A stretch of DNA of 64,000 nt, from NCBI RefSeq assembly GCF_009749395.1, contig NZ_WBIR01000010.1, positions 86,177-150,176 of the forward strand, read 5' to 3'. The position numbers were made by a program, and so were the translations under genes. The stretch is from Agromyces salentinus. Lineage in GTDB: Bacteria > Actinomycetota > Actinomycetes > Actinomycetales > Microbacteriaceae. The notes beneath the pieces are model-generated. The model was not told the origin of the DNA and searched no databases. It saw only the letters and a list, made by a program, of their open reading frames with translations. Positions 1-8,528 of the stretch are shown one piece after another (positions within the stretch are counted from its first letter, which is position 1; every line of letters begins with the position of its first letter).

Positions 1-190
1 CGAGTGCGGTGACGAGCGTCCGGAGCGCCTTCGCGGTGCGTCCGGCGCGACCGATCACGCGACCGAGGTCCTCGGGGTTCACATGAACCTCGAGGACCTC
101 GCCACGTGCGCTCGACGCGGAGACGACCTTCACGTCGTCAGGGTGATCGACGATCCCCTTGACGAGGTGTTCGAGCGCGGACTGGAGCAA
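1..190 (-). CDS. khpA: KH-domain RNA-binding protein, KhpA type (3' end outside window)
   Basis: The visible 63 codons encode a small KH fold with the core GRVIGRAGRTAKALRTL, preceded by a short beta-alpha part (LEHLVKGIVDHPDDVKV). The GRxG loop is the RNA-contacting segment of KH domains. The gene is cut by the left edge, but KhpA proteins are only about 75-80 residues, so little is missing. The start is a TTG (188-190): the frame is closed by the rpsP stop TAG just two codons upstream, and a GAGG lies about 10 nt before the TTG inside rpsP. KhpA directly after rpsP is the standard order in Gram-positive bacteria, where it acts with KhpB in RNA binding and cell-size control. Translational coupling with rpsP is likely. 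Confidence 0.88.
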   Translation of the reverse strand, partial: MLQSALEHLVKGIVDHPDDVKVVSASSARGEVLEVHVNPEDLGRVIGRAGRTAKALRTLVTAL

Positions 191-193
191 GAC

Positions 194-604
194 CTACGCC
201 TCGTCCGTCGACGCCTCGGCGGCCTCGGCCTCTTCGGCCTTCGGCGCGGGCTTGTCGGCCTTGGGCTTCAGCACCGGCTTCTTCTTCTCGTCGGCGACGA
301 AGGCAGCCTTGGGCTCGGCGACCTGCACGGTCGAGACCGCGTCCTTGTCGCCCTTGAACTTGCCCCAGTCGCCGGTCAGCTTGAGGATGGCCGCGACCTG
401 CTCGGTCGGCTGCGCACCGACGGAGAGCCAGTACTGGGCACGCTCGGAGTCGACCTGGATGAACGAGGGCGTCTCGGTGGGGTGGTACTTGCCGATCTCC
501 TCGATCACGCGACCGTCGCGCTTGGTGCGCGAGTCGGCCACGACGATGCGGTAGTACGGCGCCCGGATCTTGCCGAGACGCTTGAGACGAATCTTGACAG
601 CCAC
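194..604 (-). CDS. rpsP: 30S ribosomal protein S16
   Basis: A 136-residue S16. The N-terminal part ([25 protein letters not shown]) is the conserved S16 core that binds 16S rRNA early in small-subunit assembly. About 50 residues beyond the core are an alanine/lysine/glutamate-rich tail ([18 protein letters not shown]), common in actinobacterial S16. The start is GTG at 602-604 with a clear AGGAG 5 nt upstream. khpA begins 3 nt after the stop. ffh lies further upstream on the same strand but is separated by unrelated divergent genes (GH1, YbdK-type ligase, methyltransferase-like), so rpsP must have its own promoter in 605-800; a CATAAC hexamer near 619-624 is a weak -10 candidate. Confidence 0.97.
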   Translation of the reverse strand: MAVKIRLKRLGKIRAPYYRIVVADSRTKRDGRVIEEIGKYHPTETPSFIQVDSERAQYWLSVGAQPTEQVAAILKLTGDWGKFKGDKDAVSTVQVAEPKAAFVADEKKKPVLKPKADKPAPKAEEAEAAEASTDEA

Positions 605-731
605 AATTCTCCTGAAATGTTATGAGGTGGGCGAACTGACAGCCGTGAGCGTGGGGTGCACACTCGGCGGAAGCTCTGAGTGGATCCGTGCGCCGGATAG
701 AGGGTCGGGCGCAACAGAACTCGACTGACCA

Positions 732-761
732 TTCTTGCAGATAACCATGCAGAAGGATAAT
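732..761 (+). promoter_or_regulatory. Candidate sigma-70-type promoter of the YbdK-type ligase gene
   Basis: TTCTTG (732-737) and GATAAT (756-761) are separated by 18 nt and stand out in an AT-richer patch of this GC-rich DNA. Transcription would start near 768, giving a leader of about 55 nt before the ATG at 824. Position and hexamers are seen; activity is inferred. Confidence 0.45.
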
Positions 762-823
762 CGCCCGGGGTGCATGTCATGATGGGCCGACGGTGGAGCA
801 CGCACCGCGCGAAAGGGGACCGC

Positions 824-1978
824 ATGCCGATCGAGTTCGCCCACTCCGCCCGGTCCACGGTGGGCCTCGAATGGGAGGTCGCGATCGTGGATCGCGCCAC
901 CGGCGAGCTCGCCTCGATCGGCGATCGGGTGCTCGACGTGCTGCACGCACGCAGCGAGGGCGGGCAGCATCCGTGGATCACCGCGGAGATGCTCACGAAC
1001 ACCGTCGAACTCGTGAGCGGCGTCCACGACCGCGTCGCCGACGCCGTGGCCGACCTGCAGGGCCAACTCGACGAGGTGCGCGCGGTCGTCGACGAACTCG
1101 GCGACTACGAGCTGATCTGCAGCGGCTCGCACCCCTTCAGCCAGTGGTACGACCAGCACCTGACCGACAAGCCGCGCTACCACAAGCTCGTCGAGCGCAC
1201 CCGATGGTGGGGGCGCAACATGATGATCTGGGGCGTGCACGTGCACGTCGGCATCGAGGAGCGCGACAAGGCCCTGCCCATCCTCGACGGGCTGCTCACC
1301 TACCTCCCGCACCTGCAGGCGCTCTCCGCGTCGAGCCCGTTCTGGGCGGGCGTGGACACGGGGTACGCGTCCAACCGGGCCCTCATGTTCCAGCAGTTGC
1401 CGACCGCGGGCCTGCCCTACCACCAACCCGACTGGGCCGCCTACGAGCGATACGTCGACGACCTCGTGCGCACCGGCGTCATCGAGGACTACTCCGAGGT
1501 CCGCTGGGACATCCGGCCCTCGCCGAAGTGGGGCACGATCGAGGTCCGCGTGTGCGACGGCGTCTCGACCGCCGAGGACCTCGCCGCCATCGGGGCGCTC
1601 GTGCAGTGCCTCGTCGAGTGGATGAGCGCGCGCCTCGACGACGGCGAGGCCCTCACCGTGCTGCAGCCCTGGTACACACGTGAGAACAAGTGGCGGGCCG
1701 CGAGGTACGGCCTGGCCGCCGAGGTCATCACCGATGCCGAGGGGACCGAGCGCCTCGTCTCCGACGACCTCCGCGACCTCATCGTGACGCTCGAGCCGGT
1801 CGCCGAACGGCTGGACTGCGTCCACGAGCTCCGGCTCGTGGGCGACCTCCTCGACCGAGGGGGCAGCTCGCAGCGCCAGCTCCAGGTCGCGGCCGCCAAC
1901 GACGGCGACCTCACGGCCGTCGTGGCGCACCTCGCGCGGGAACTGCGCGGCGACGCCGCGGCGGCATCCGCTGGCTGA
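824..1978 (+). CDS. Carboxylate-amine ligase / glutamate-cysteine ligase type 2 (YbdK family)
   Basis: A 384-residue protein of the GCS2/YbdK family. It opens with EFAHSARSTVGLEWEVAIVD, the GxEWE strand typical of the family, and contains WGVHVHVG and DIRPSPKWGTIEVRVCD, matching the metal/ATP site and the late RxxxxxxTxExR strand. Members ligate an amino acid (classically glutamate to cysteine) using ATP; in actinobacteria lacking glutathione many have unknown substrates. Actinobacteria use mycothiol, so a gamma-glutamyl product other than glutathione is possible. The start at 824 is chosen for the GAAAGGGG ribosome site (811-818) and because the conserved fold begins right after it. The stop lies 4 nt from the convergent GH1 stop. 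Confidence 0.88.
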   Translation: MPIEFAHSARSTVGLEWEVAIVDRATGELASIGDRVLDVLHARSEGGQHPWITAEMLTNTVELVSGVHDRVADAVADLQGQLDEVRAVVDELGDYELICSGSHPFSQWYDQHLTDKPRYHKLVERTRWWGRNMMIWGVHVHVGIEERDKALPILDGLLTYLPHLQALSASSPFWAGVDTGYASNRALMFQQLPTAGLPYHQPDWAAYERYVDDLVRTGVIEDYSEVRWDIRPSPKWGTIEVRVCDGVSTAEDLAAIGALVQCLVEWMSARLDDGEALTVLQPWYTRENKWRAARYGLAAEVITDAEGTERLVSDDLRDLIVTLEPVAERLDCVHELRLVGDLLDRGGSSQRQLQVAAANDGDLTAVVAHLARELRGDAAAASAG

Positions 1979-1982
1979 TGCC

Positions 1983-3434
1983 TCAGGCCTCCGGGACGGG
2001 GGCCTCCGGCAATGAGCGCGTGCGGATGAGCTCGGCGTACCAGAGCGCGCTGTCCTTCGGGAGGCGCTCGAAGGTGTCGTAGTCGACCCGCACGATGCCG
2101 AAGCGCTTGGAGTACCCGAAGCCCCACTCGAAGTTGTCCATGAGCGACCACACCTGGTACCCGCGCAGGTCGACGCCGCGCTGCATGGCGCGGTGCGCGG
2201 CCGTGAAGTGCCGGCGCAGGTAGTCGGTGCGCTCGACGTCGTGCACCGCGGGCCCGTCTGCGCCCTCGACGACCTCGTCGGCGAACGCGGCCCCGTTCTC
2301 GGTGACCATGAGCGACAGTCCGGGGTAGGCCTCGTGCAGGGCGACGAGGAGGTCCTCGAGGCCCGACGGGTCGATGTTCCAGCCCATCTCGGTGTACGGG
2401 CCGGGCTGCTCGAGGAACTCGACCATCTCGGACCCGGGCCAGGGCGTGCCGCCCATGTCCTTGTGCCCGTCGGCATTGGCGCGCGGCGACTCGCCGTCCC
2501 ACATGCTGACCGTCACGGTCGAGTAGTAGTTCACGCCGAGCAGGCTGATCGGCTGGCGGATCAGCTCGGTGTCGCCCGGCTTCACGAACGACCAGTCGGT
2601 GAGGTCGGCCGTGTCGACGATGACGTCGGCCGGGTACTCGCCGTCGAGGAGCGGGCCGAGGAACACGCGGTTGGCCAGCCCGTCGATGCGTCGGGCCGCC
2701 TCTGCGCCAGTCGGCCCGACGGGCCGGATGACGTGCAGGTTGAGGGTGATCGAGTATCCGGGATCGTTCGTGACGACCTCGCGGAGCGCGGATATCGCCA
2801 TGCCGTGCGCGAGGTTCAGGTGATGGACGGCGGCCAGGGCCTTCGCTCCGTCCATCAGGCCGGGCGCGTGCGCCCCCGAACCGTACCCGAGGTATGCGGC
2901 GCACCATGGCTCGTTCAGGGTGGTCCAGACGGCGACGCGATCGCCGAGCCGCTCCCCCACGATGCGCGCGTACTCCGCGAACGCCTCGGCGGTCGAGCGA
3001 GCGGTCCAGCCGCCCTCGTCCTCGAGCGCCTGCGGGAGGTCCCAGTGGTAGAGCGTCGCGATCGGGCGGATGCCGCGTGCGATGAGCCCGTCGACGAGGC
3101 GCTCGTAGAACGCCAGCCCGGCCTCGTTCGCCGGGCCCCGACCGGTGGGCTGGATGCGCGGCCAGGCGATCGAGAAGCGGTACGCCTCGAGCCCGAGGCG
3201 CACCATGAGGTCGAGGTCCTCCTCGAGCCGGTGGTAGTGGTCGCATGCACGATCGCCCGTGTCGCCGTTCCACACCTTGCCCGGCGTGTGGCTGAACGTG
3301 TCCCAGATTGATGCTCCCCGACCGTCCTCGTGCACGGCGCCCTCGATCTGGTACGAGGCGGTCGCCGAGCCGAAGAGGAAGTCCTCGCCGAAGGCGAGTC
3401 CCGAGTCGCGGTAGTCGGCCGAACCGATCGTCAT
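1983..3434 (-). CDS. GH1 beta-glucosidase
   Basis: A 483-residue glycoside hydrolase family 1 enzyme. It starts with the GH1 entry motif [15 protein letters not shown] (about residues 19-33). The acid/base is E175 in TTLNEP and the nucleophile is E379 in VTENG. NYYS and [12 protein letters not shown] (aglycone/glucose-contact region) are also present. No signal peptide, so it acts in the cytoplasm on imported beta-glucosides or cellobiose. The ATG at 3434 follows a GGGGAG site. No transporter gene is adjacent, so the sugar source is not given by context. Two palindromes sit just upstream (3487-3525), which suggests repressor control. GH1 can also be a beta-galactosidase or 6-phospho-glycosidase; the exact substrate is not readable here. 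Confidence 0.95.
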   Translation of the reverse strand: MTIGSADYRDSGLAFGEDFLFGSATASYQIEGAVHEDGRGASIWDTFSHTPGKVWNGDTGDRACDHYHRLEEDLDLMVRLGLEAYRFSIAWPRIQPTGRGPANEAGLAFYERLVDGLIARGIRPIATLYHWDLPQALEDEGGWTARSTAEAFAEYARIVGERLGDRVAVWTTLNEPWCAAYLGYGSGAHAPGLMDGAKALAAVHHLNLAHGMAISALREVVTNDPGYSITLNLHVIRPVGPTGAEAARRIDGLANRVFLGPLLDGEYPADVIVDTADLTDWSFVKPGDTELIRQPISLLGVNYYSTVTVSMWDGESPRANADGHKDMGGTPWPGSEMVEFLEQPGPYTEMGWNIDPSGLEDLLVALHEAYPGLSLMVTENGAAFADEVVEGADGPAVHDVERTDYLRRHFTAAHRAMQRGVDLRGYQVWSLMDNFEWGFGYSKRFGIVRVDYDTFERLPKDSALWYAELIRTRSLPEAPVPEA

Positions 3435-3486
3435 GATGCTGCTCCCCACGTGGTCACGGCGCTGGTCACCGCCCGCAACACTGTAG

Positions 3487-3503
3487 CGCGTTCCCGGAAC
3501 GCG
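3487..3503. promoter_or_regulatory. Perfect palindrome upstream of the GH1 gene (operator candidate)
   Basis: CGCGTTCCCGGAACGCG is an 8-1-8 perfect inverted repeat. On the minus strand it is followed at once by a CTACAGT that can serve as the GH1 -10 region, so a bound protein would cover the spacer of that promoter. The binding protein is not encoded next to it. Confidence 0.55.
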
Positions 3504-3525
3504 TTGCTTACAGCTCTGTAAGCAA
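3504..3525. promoter_or_regulatory. Second perfect palindrome, abutting the first
   Basis: The half-site TTGCTTACAG (3504-3513), two bases CT, then its exact reverse complement (3516-3525): a 10-bp perfect dyad of a length typical for TetR- or MerR-class operators. It lies where the -35 of the rightward leaderless promoter (TAGGGT at 3539) should be. Its sequence differs from the dyad at 3487-3503, so two different regulators are likely. Confidence 0.6.
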
Positions 3526-3538
3526 ACTCGATCCCGCA

Positions 3539-3544
3539 TAGGGT
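3539..3544 (+). promoter_or_regulatory. Leaderless-type -10 element TAGGGT
   Basis: TAGGGT ends 6 nt before the ATG at 3551, the spacing expected if transcription starts at or next to the start codon. The six intervening bases also contain GGAG, so ribosome-site use is an alternative. Confidence 0.5.
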
Positions 3545-3550
3545 TGGAGC

Positions 3551-4351
3551 ATGGATGTCCGAGGCCCGCTCACCCTCGATCTCGGAGGGCTCCGCGCGGA
3601 ACTCCTCCCCGCCCGCGGGGCGAACGGCGGCGTCTCCCTCGTCGTCGACGGCATCACCCAGTCGCACGTGAATCCCGCGGACCCGACCGACCTCCAACTC
3701 GAGTACGTGCGCTGCGTGGCCGCGGTGATCGACGGATGCCTCGAGCCGGCCTCCCCCGCGCGGGTACTGCACCTCGGGGCGGGTGCACTGACGCTCGCGA
3801 GGTACGTCGGCGCGACGCGCCCGGCATCCGTGCAGCACGTCGTGGACCTGCACCGGGAGCTCGTCGAGTTCGTCCTCGACGCGCTGCCGCTCGACCCCGC
3901 GCTCACGGTGACGTTCGAGTACGACGACGCCCGCGTCGCGGTGGATCGCTCGGCGGCGCATCGCGTCGAGTTCGATCTCGTGATCGTCGACGTCTTCTCG
4001 GGCAGCCGGACCCCCGAGCACCTGGCCACCACCGAGTTCTTCGACGCGATCGCGAGCCTGCTCGGCCCCGCCGGCGTGCTCGTCGTGAACACGATCGCCT
4101 CGAGCGGGCTCGGGATCTCGCGCACCGCCGGGGCCACCCTCCGCGACGTGTTCGCCGACGTGGCGGCGCTCGCGGCGCCGGCCGTGTTCGCCGAGGCCGG
4201 GCCGGGCAACGTCGTGTTCGCCGCCTCGCAGGCGGAACTGCCGCTGCGCCGCATCCGTCGCCGGATCGATCGGACGCATCGGCGCATCGACCTGCTCGAC
4301 GGCAGCGCCCTCACGGCCTACCTCGACGGGGCGCCGGTCAGCCGCGACTGA
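3551..4351 (+). CDS. Spermidine synthase-like class I methyltransferase-fold protein
   Basis: A 266-residue Rossmann-fold protein. The motif [15 protein letters not shown] (near residue 75) is the nucleotide-binding loop of the spermidine synthase/class I methyltransferase fold, followed by [14 protein letters not shown] (acidic end of strand 2) and [16 protein letters not shown]. It resembles the soluble PAPT-related domain that actinobacterial genomes annotate as spermidine synthase, or as part of fused MFS-spermidine synthase proteins, but no membrane segment is present. A polyamine biosynthesis partner (speD) is not nearby, so the reaction is uncertain. It diverges from the GH1 gene across two palindromes and converges on ffh with a 70-nt gap that shows no clear terminator. 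Confidence 0.7.
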   Translation: MDVRGPLTLDLGGLRAELLPARGANGGVSLVVDGITQSHVNPADPTDLQLEYVRCVAAVIDGCLEPASPARVLHLGAGALTLARYVGATRPASVQHVVDLHRELVEFVLDALPLDPALTVTFEYDDARVAVDRSAAHRVEFDLVIVDVFSGSRTPEHLATTEFFDAIASLLGPAGVLVVNTIASSGLGISRTAGATLRDVFADVAALAAPAVFAEAGPGNVVFAASQAELPLRRIRRRIDRTHRRIDLLDGSALTAYLDGAPVSRD

Positions 4352-4421
4352 ACGGGCGTCGCTCACGACCCCGTGGACGCGCGAGACGGCCGGCCTGGTC
4401 GGCGACCTCGGCCCGCCGGGC

Positions 4422-6002
4422 TCAGCGCCCGAGGAGCTTCTGGACCTTGGCGAGGTCTTCGGCCGACGGCGTCGGCGCGCCGCCCTTCGTGCCGAGGCCG
4501 AAGCCGGCACCCGAGGCCGCCGGCGCACCGGCCACGGGCCGGCCGTCGGTGATCGCCTGGTTCTCGGCCGCGCGCTTCGCCGGGTTTCCGGAGCGCGACC
4601 CGGAGGCCTTCTTCTTGCCCTTGGCCGCCTGGCGCTTGCCGCCGCCGTGCCCGCCGCCGCCCGGCATCGGGCCCATGCCGGGAATCTGCGGCATGCCGCC
4701 GCGGGCCACGGTCTTCATCATCTTCGCGGCCTGCTCGAAGCGCTGCACGAGCTGGTTCACATCGGTCACCGTCATGCCGGCGCCCCTCGCGATGCGGAGT
4801 CGGCGGGACCCGTTGAGCAGCTTCGTGTTCTTGCGCTCGGCGGGCGTCATCGACTGGATGATCGCCTCGGTGCGCACGATCTCGCGCTCGTCGAAGTTCT
4901 CGAGCTGCTGCTTCATGCCGCCGGCGCCCGGGAGCATGCCGAGCATCTTCTTGATCGAGCCGGCGCCGCGGAGCTGCTGCATCTGCGCGAGAAAGTCCTC
5001 GAGCGTGAACTGCTCGGTCGCCAGCTTCTCGGCGACCTTCATGGCCTCCTCCTCGTCGAAGGCCTGCTGGGCCTGCTCGATGAGGGTCAGGATGTCGCCG
5101 AGGTCGAGGATGCGGCTCGCCATGCGGTCGGGGTGGAAGGGCTCGAAGTCGTCGAGGCCCTCACCCGTGGAGGCGAAGATGATGGGGCGCCCCGTGACGG
5201 ACGCCACGCTCAGGGCCGCACCGCCGCGCGCATCGCCGTCGAGCTTGGAGAGCACGACGCCGGTGAAGTCGACGCCCTCCTGGAAGGCCTTCGCCGTGGT
5301 CACGGCGTCTTGGCCGATCATGGCGTCGATGACGAAGAGCACCTCGTCGGGGTTCGTCGCCTTGCGGATGTTCGCGGCCTGCTTCATCATCTCGGCGTCC
5401 ACGCCGAGTCGACCGGCGGTGTCGATGATGACGACGTCGTGCTGGGCGCGCTCGGCCTGCTTGACGGCATCCTTCGCGACCTTGACGGGGTCGCCCACGC
5501 CGTTGCCGGGCTCGGGCGCGAAGACGGTGACGCCCGCCTGGGAGCCGACCACCTGGAGCTGGTTGACCGCGTTCGGGCGCTGCAGGTCGGCCGCGACGAG
5601 CATGGGCGTGTGGCCATCCTTGACGAGCCACTTCGCGAGCTTGCCGGCGAGGGTCGTCTTGCCGGCGCCCTGGAGGCCCGCGAGCATGATGACCGTCGGC
5701 GGGTTCTTCGCGAACTGCAGCCGCCGCTGCTGGCCGCCGAGGATCGCGACGAGCTCCTCGTTGACGATCTGCACGACCTGCTGGGCCGGGTTCAGGGCCT
5801 TGTTGACCTCGTCGCCGAGCGCGCGCTCGCGCACGTGCGACGTGAACTGCTTGACGACGTCGAGGGAGACGTCGGCGTCGAGCAGTGCGCGGCGGATCTC
5901 GCGGACGGTGCCGTCGACATCGGCCGCAGAGAGCTTGCCCTTGGTGCGGAGGTTCTTGAAGGTCTCGGCGAGGCGGTCAGACAGGTTTCCGAAGGTAGCC
6001 AT
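4422..6002 (-). CDS. ffh: Signal recognition particle protein Ffh (SRP54)
   Basis: A 526-residue SRP GTPase. The N domain (FGNLSDRLAETFKNLR) is followed by the G domain with the P-loop GLQGAGKTT, the insertion-box DVVIIDTAGRLG and the TKLDGDARGG closing motif. The M domain holds the RNA-binding helix region (SRRLRIARGAGMTVTDVNQLVQRFEQAAKMM) and a methionine/glycine-rich end for signal-peptide binding. Ffh with SRP RNA delivers nascent membrane proteins to FtsY, whose gene lies 0.6 kb upstream on the same strand. A tail rich in Gly, Lys and Ala extends the usual length. The ATG at 6000-6002 has no ribosome site; TAGAAT 9 nt before it suggests a leader of only 2-3 nt. Confidence 0.98.
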   Translation of the reverse strand: MATFGNLSDRLAETFKNLRTKGKLSAADVDGTVREIRRALLDADVSLDVVKQFTSHVRERALGDEVNKALNPAQQVVQIVNEELVAILGGQQRRLQFAKNPPTVIMLAGLQGAGKTTLAGKLAKWLVKDGHTPMLVAADLQRPNAVNQLQVVGSQAGVTVFAPEPGNGVGDPVKVAKDAVKQAERAQHDVVIIDTAGRLGVDAEMMKQAANIRKATNPDEVLFVIDAMIGQDAVTTAKAFQEGVDFTGVVLSKLDGDARGGAALSVASVTGRPIIFASTGEGLDDFEPFHPDRMASRILDLGDILTLIEQAQQAFDEEEAMKVAEKLATEQFTLEDFLAQMQQLRGAGSIKKMLGMLPGAGGMKQQLENFDEREIVRTEAIIQSMTPAERKNTKLLNGSRRLRIARGAGMTVTDVNQLVQRFEQAAKMMKTVARGGMPQIPGMGPMPGGGGHGGGKRQAAKGKKKASGSRSGNPAKRAAENQAITDGRPVAGAPAASGAGFGLGTKGGAPTPSAEDLAKVQKLLGR

Positions 6003-6011
6003 GGTGCTTCG

Positions 6012-6017
6012 ATTCTA
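6012..6017 (-). promoter_or_regulatory. -10 element TAGAAT just upstream of ffh
   Basis: TAGAAT on the minus strand ends 9 nt before the ffh ATG, giving a predicted leader of 2-3 nt. No ribosome-binding site is visible between them, which supports a near-leaderless transcript. Confidence 0.55.
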
Positions 6018-6062
6018 AGCGACCGCGGATGCCGCTCCGTGCGGCCGGGGCAACCTCGCCGA

Positions 6063-6551
6063 TCAGCCCTCGACGCGCACGTCGACGACCTCGCGCCCCA
6101 CGTCGATCGAGGCGATGAGGCGTTCGTCGGTCTCCTCGGGAGCCAGCCCGTACTCGAATTCGGCGAATCCCTCGCCCTCGCCGTAGAGCTCGGGGCGGAG
6201 GTCGACGCGCACGAGGGTCATCGAGCGCAGGGCATCGATCTGGCGATCGCCGGAGTCGCGGCCGATGGCATCCTCGATCTCCTCGGCCTGCTCGAGCTCG
6301 GGGTCGAGCAGCGCGTTCAGGTACGTCACCACGGGCGAGCTGCCGGAGTCGAGCTGGCTGACGAAGGCGTTGCGGATCTCGTCGTCGACGAGCTCGAGCT
6401 CGCTCACCATGGCGGCGGCCGTGTCGAGCGCGCTGGCGGGCACCTCGTCGTCCTCGGTCTCGAGGACGACCTCGACGCGCTGGTCGGCGTACTCGATCAC
6501 CTCCGACCAGTAGTCGCCGACGATGCCGAAGTAGTCGTGCTCGGTGGCCAT
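6063..6551 (-). CDS. Conserved hypothetical protein (possibly DUF2004)
   Basis: A 162-residue acidic soluble protein (many Glu/Asp, no signal peptide, no membrane segment). It begins EHDYFGIVGDYWSEVIEY and contains a helical stretch DDEIRNAFVSQL and a late LVRVDLRPELYGEG strand. It resembles the DUF2004 family of small Micrococcales proteins, but no catalytic motif is visible and no function is claimed. A ribosome site is weakly visible (GGAAGGGCAG just before the ATG at 6549-6551). It sits between ftsY (29 nt upstream) and ffh (60 nt downstream), all on one strand, so it may be co-transcribed with the SRP receptor gene. Confidence 0.75.
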   Translation of the reverse strand: MATEHDYFGIVGDYWSEVIEYADQRVEVVLETEDDEVPASALDTAAAMVSELELVDDEIRNAFVSQLDSGSSPVVTYLNALLDPELEQAEEIEDAIGRDSGDRQIDALRSMTLVRVDLRPELYGEGEGFAEFEYGLAPEETDERLIASIDVGREVVDVRVEG

Positions 6552-6580
6552 GACCTGCCCTTCCTGTGGAGTGGTCGGCG

Positions 6581-7456
6581 TCAGCCGACGAGTTTCTGCG
6601 CGAAGACGTGGGGCGTGAACCCGGTGAGGTCGTTGATGCCCTCGCCCTGGCCGATGAGCTTGATGGGCAGGCCGGTCTTCTCCTGCACGGCGAGCACGAA
6701 GCCGCCCTTGGCGCTGCCGTCCAGCTTGGTCAGGACGAGGCCCGTGACGCCGCCGTGCTCGATGAACGCCTCGGCCTGGGCGAGCCCGTTCTGGCCGGTG
6801 GTCGCGTCGAGCACGAGGAGCACCTCGCTGATGGGGGCCTGCTTCTCGATGACGCGGCGGATCTTGCCGAGCTCGTCCATGAGGCCGCCCTTGGTGTGCA
6901 GGCGGCCGGCCGTGTCGATGATCGCGATCTCGATGCCCTCCCGCTTGGCGCGGTCGACGGTCTGGAATGCGACGGATGCCGGGTCCTGGCCCTCGCGCTC
7001 GGGACGCACGATCTCGGCTCCGGCGCGGCCCGCCCAGGTCGCCAGCTGGTCGACGGCCGCGGCGCGGAACGTGTCGGCCGCGCCGACGACGACACTGCGG
7101 TCGTAGGTGCGGAGGAAGCGGGCGAACTTGCCGATGGTCGTGGTCTTGCCCACGCCGTTCACCCCGACGACGAGCACGACGGCCGGTCGCTCGGTGAGCT
7201 TCAGCGTCGGGTCGTACTTGGCGAGGCGCTCCTCGACGACCTCGCGCAGCATCCGCTGGACGTCCTTCGGGTCGGTCGTGCGATACCGCTCGACCTGCGC
7301 CTTGATGCCCTCGACGATCTCTTCAGTGACCGCGGGCCCGAAGTCCGCGCGGATGAGCGCCGCCTCGAGGTCGTCCCAGGTGTCCTCGTCGATCGTCTTC
7401 GCCCCGAAGACCCCGCGGAGGGCCGCTCCGAGCGACCAGGATGCACGTTCTGCCAT
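6581..7456 (-). CDS. ftsY: Signal recognition particle receptor FtsY
   Basis: A 291-residue SRP-receptor GTPase. The N domain (DTWDDLEAALIRADFGP) is followed by the G domain with GVNGVGKTTTIGK, AADTFRAAAVDQL, IIDTAGRLHTKGGLM and TKLDGSAKGG. It has no acidic N-terminal A domain or membrane segment, so membrane attachment must come from the amphipathic start (SWSLGAALRGVFGAK). Its NG core pairs with Ffh at the translocon. The ATG at 7454-7456 is preceded both by GGAG and by a TAGGCT -10-like hexamer 6 nt upstream. smc, its usual neighbour, is upstream on the same strand but separated by a divergent two-gene block. Confidence 0.98.
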   Translation of the reverse strand: MAERASWSLGAALRGVFGAKTIDEDTWDDLEAALIRADFGPAVTEEIVEGIKAQVERYRTTDPKDVQRMLREVVEERLAKYDPTLKLTERPAVVLVVGVNGVGKTTTIGKFARFLRTYDRSVVVGAADTFRAAAVDQLATWAGRAGAEIVRPEREGQDPASVAFQTVDRAKREGIEIAIIDTAGRLHTKGGLMDELGKIRRVIEKQAPISEVLLVLDATTGQNGLAQAEAFIEHGGVTGLVLTKLDGSAKGGFVLAVQEKTGLPIKLIGQGEGINDLTGFTPHVFAQKLVG

Positions 7457-7462
7457 GCCTCC

Positions 7463-7468
7463 AGCCTA
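7463..7468 (-). promoter_or_regulatory. Leaderless-type -10 TAGGCT of ftsY
   Basis: TAGGCT on the minus strand ends 6 nt before the ftsY ATG. The intervening GGAGGC could instead act as a ribosome site if transcription starts further upstream. Confidence 0.5.
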
Positions 7469-7559
7469 GAGCGCCGGTACACCGCGGACGGTTCGCCTGC
7501 AAGGGGTTGCCCGCCCGGCGCCCACGCTGGGAGCCTCGAGGCTGACGGAAGGAGTGCGA

Positions 7560-8528
7560 ATGACGATCGTGGGATTCCACGCCTCGCACGAACAACTGCC
7601 GCCCAGCCGCCTGCTCCAGGCCGTGAAGCATGCCGAAGCCGCGGGCTTCGACGCCGCGATGTGCAGCGATCACCTCGAGCCCTGGAGCATCCGGCAGGGC
7701 CACTCGGGCTACGCCTGGAGCTGGCTCGGTGCGGCGCTCGAGGCGACCTCGCTGCCCCTCGGCGTCGTGACCGCGCCCGGGCAGCGCTACCACCCGGCGG
7801 TCGCCGCCCAGAAGCTGGCCACCCTCGCCGAGATGTACCCGAACCGGTTCTGGGCCGCGCTCGGCAGCGGCGAGGCGATCAACGAGCACGTCACCGGCGA
7901 CCCGTGGCCCGAGAAGGAGGAGCGCGACGCCCGGCTCGTCGAGACCGTCGACGTCATCCGCCGGCTCCTCGCCGGCGAGGAGGTGACGGCCGACGGCCTC
8001 GTCCGGGTCGACCGCGCCCGGGTGTGGAGCCTTCCCGACGTCCCGCCGCCCCTGCTGGCCGCGGCCGTCAGCACGGAGACCGCACGCGAGGCCGCGGCGT
8101 GGGCCGACGGCGTCATCACCGTGGACCAGCCGCGCGACGCGCTCCGCGACTTCGTGGCCGCCTACCGCGACGCGGGCGGCGATGGTCCCATCGCGGTGCA
8201 GGTGCACCTGAGCTGGGCCACCACGGACGACGAGGCGATCGCGATCGCCCACGACCAGTGGCGCCAGAGCCTCGTCCCCGCGCACCTCGCGTGGGAACTC
8301 GACCGACCGGAGGACTTCGACGCGCGCACCGCCGACGCCACCCCCGACCAGGTCGCCGGCACCCTGCTCGCCTCGGCCGACACCGGCCGCCACCTCGATC
8401 ACCTGGCGGGCATCGCCGAACTCGGGGTCGACCGCATCTTCCTGCACCACGTCGGCACCCGGCAGGAGGGCTTCATCGATGCCTTCGGCGAGCATGTCCT
8501 GCCGCAACTGAAGGGGGCCGGGCAGTGA
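7560..8528 (+). CDS. LLM-class flavin-dependent oxidoreductase (TIGR03885-like)
   Basis: A 322-residue luciferase-like monooxygenase fold. It shows MTIVGFHASHEQLPPSRLL at the N-terminus, GFDAAMCSDHLEPW (the D-H pair near the active site), PLGVVTAPGQRYHPAVAAQ and FWAALGSGEAINEHV, all typical of the F420/FMN-dependent TIM-barrel group. The early GFHASHEQ matches the family annotated TIGR03885, believed to use FMN. The ATG at 7560 is chosen over a GTG six bases earlier because GGAAGGAG (7547-7554) is ideally spaced for it. Its stop overlaps the start of the next gene (GTGA), so the two are translated together; why an oxidoreductase would be coupled to a sugar enzyme is not evident. Confidence 0.85.
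   Translation: MTIVGFHASHEQLPPSRLLQAVKHAEAAGFDAAMCSDHLEPWSIRQGHSGYAWSWLGAALEATSLPLGVVTAPGQRYHPAVAAQKLATLAEMYPNRFWAALGSGEAINEHVTGDPWPEKEERDARLVETVDVIRRLLAGEEVTADGLVRVDRARVWSLPDVPPPLLAAAVSTETAREAAAWADGVITVDQPRDALRDFVAAYRDAGGDGPIAVQVHLSWATTDDEAIAIAHDQWRQSLVPAHLAWELDRPEDFDARTADATPDQVAGTLLASADTGRHLDHLAGIAELGVDRIFLHHVGTRQEGFIDAFGEHVLPQLKGAGQ

Noticed and set aside
4352..4421. Possible terminator between the 3551 gene and ffh
   Set aside because: Only short imperfect GC pairings and no T-run; not better than chance in this composition.
3544..6018. An 824-codon frame opposite ffh
   Set aside because: Ser/Ala-rich shadow of ffh with no motif and no ribosome site.
6566..8524. A long rightward frame opposite ftsY continuing in phase into the GH13 gene
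   Set aside because: ftsY and the LLM gene are clearly real; only the part from 8525 matches a family. The rest is an antisense or out-of-frame shadow.
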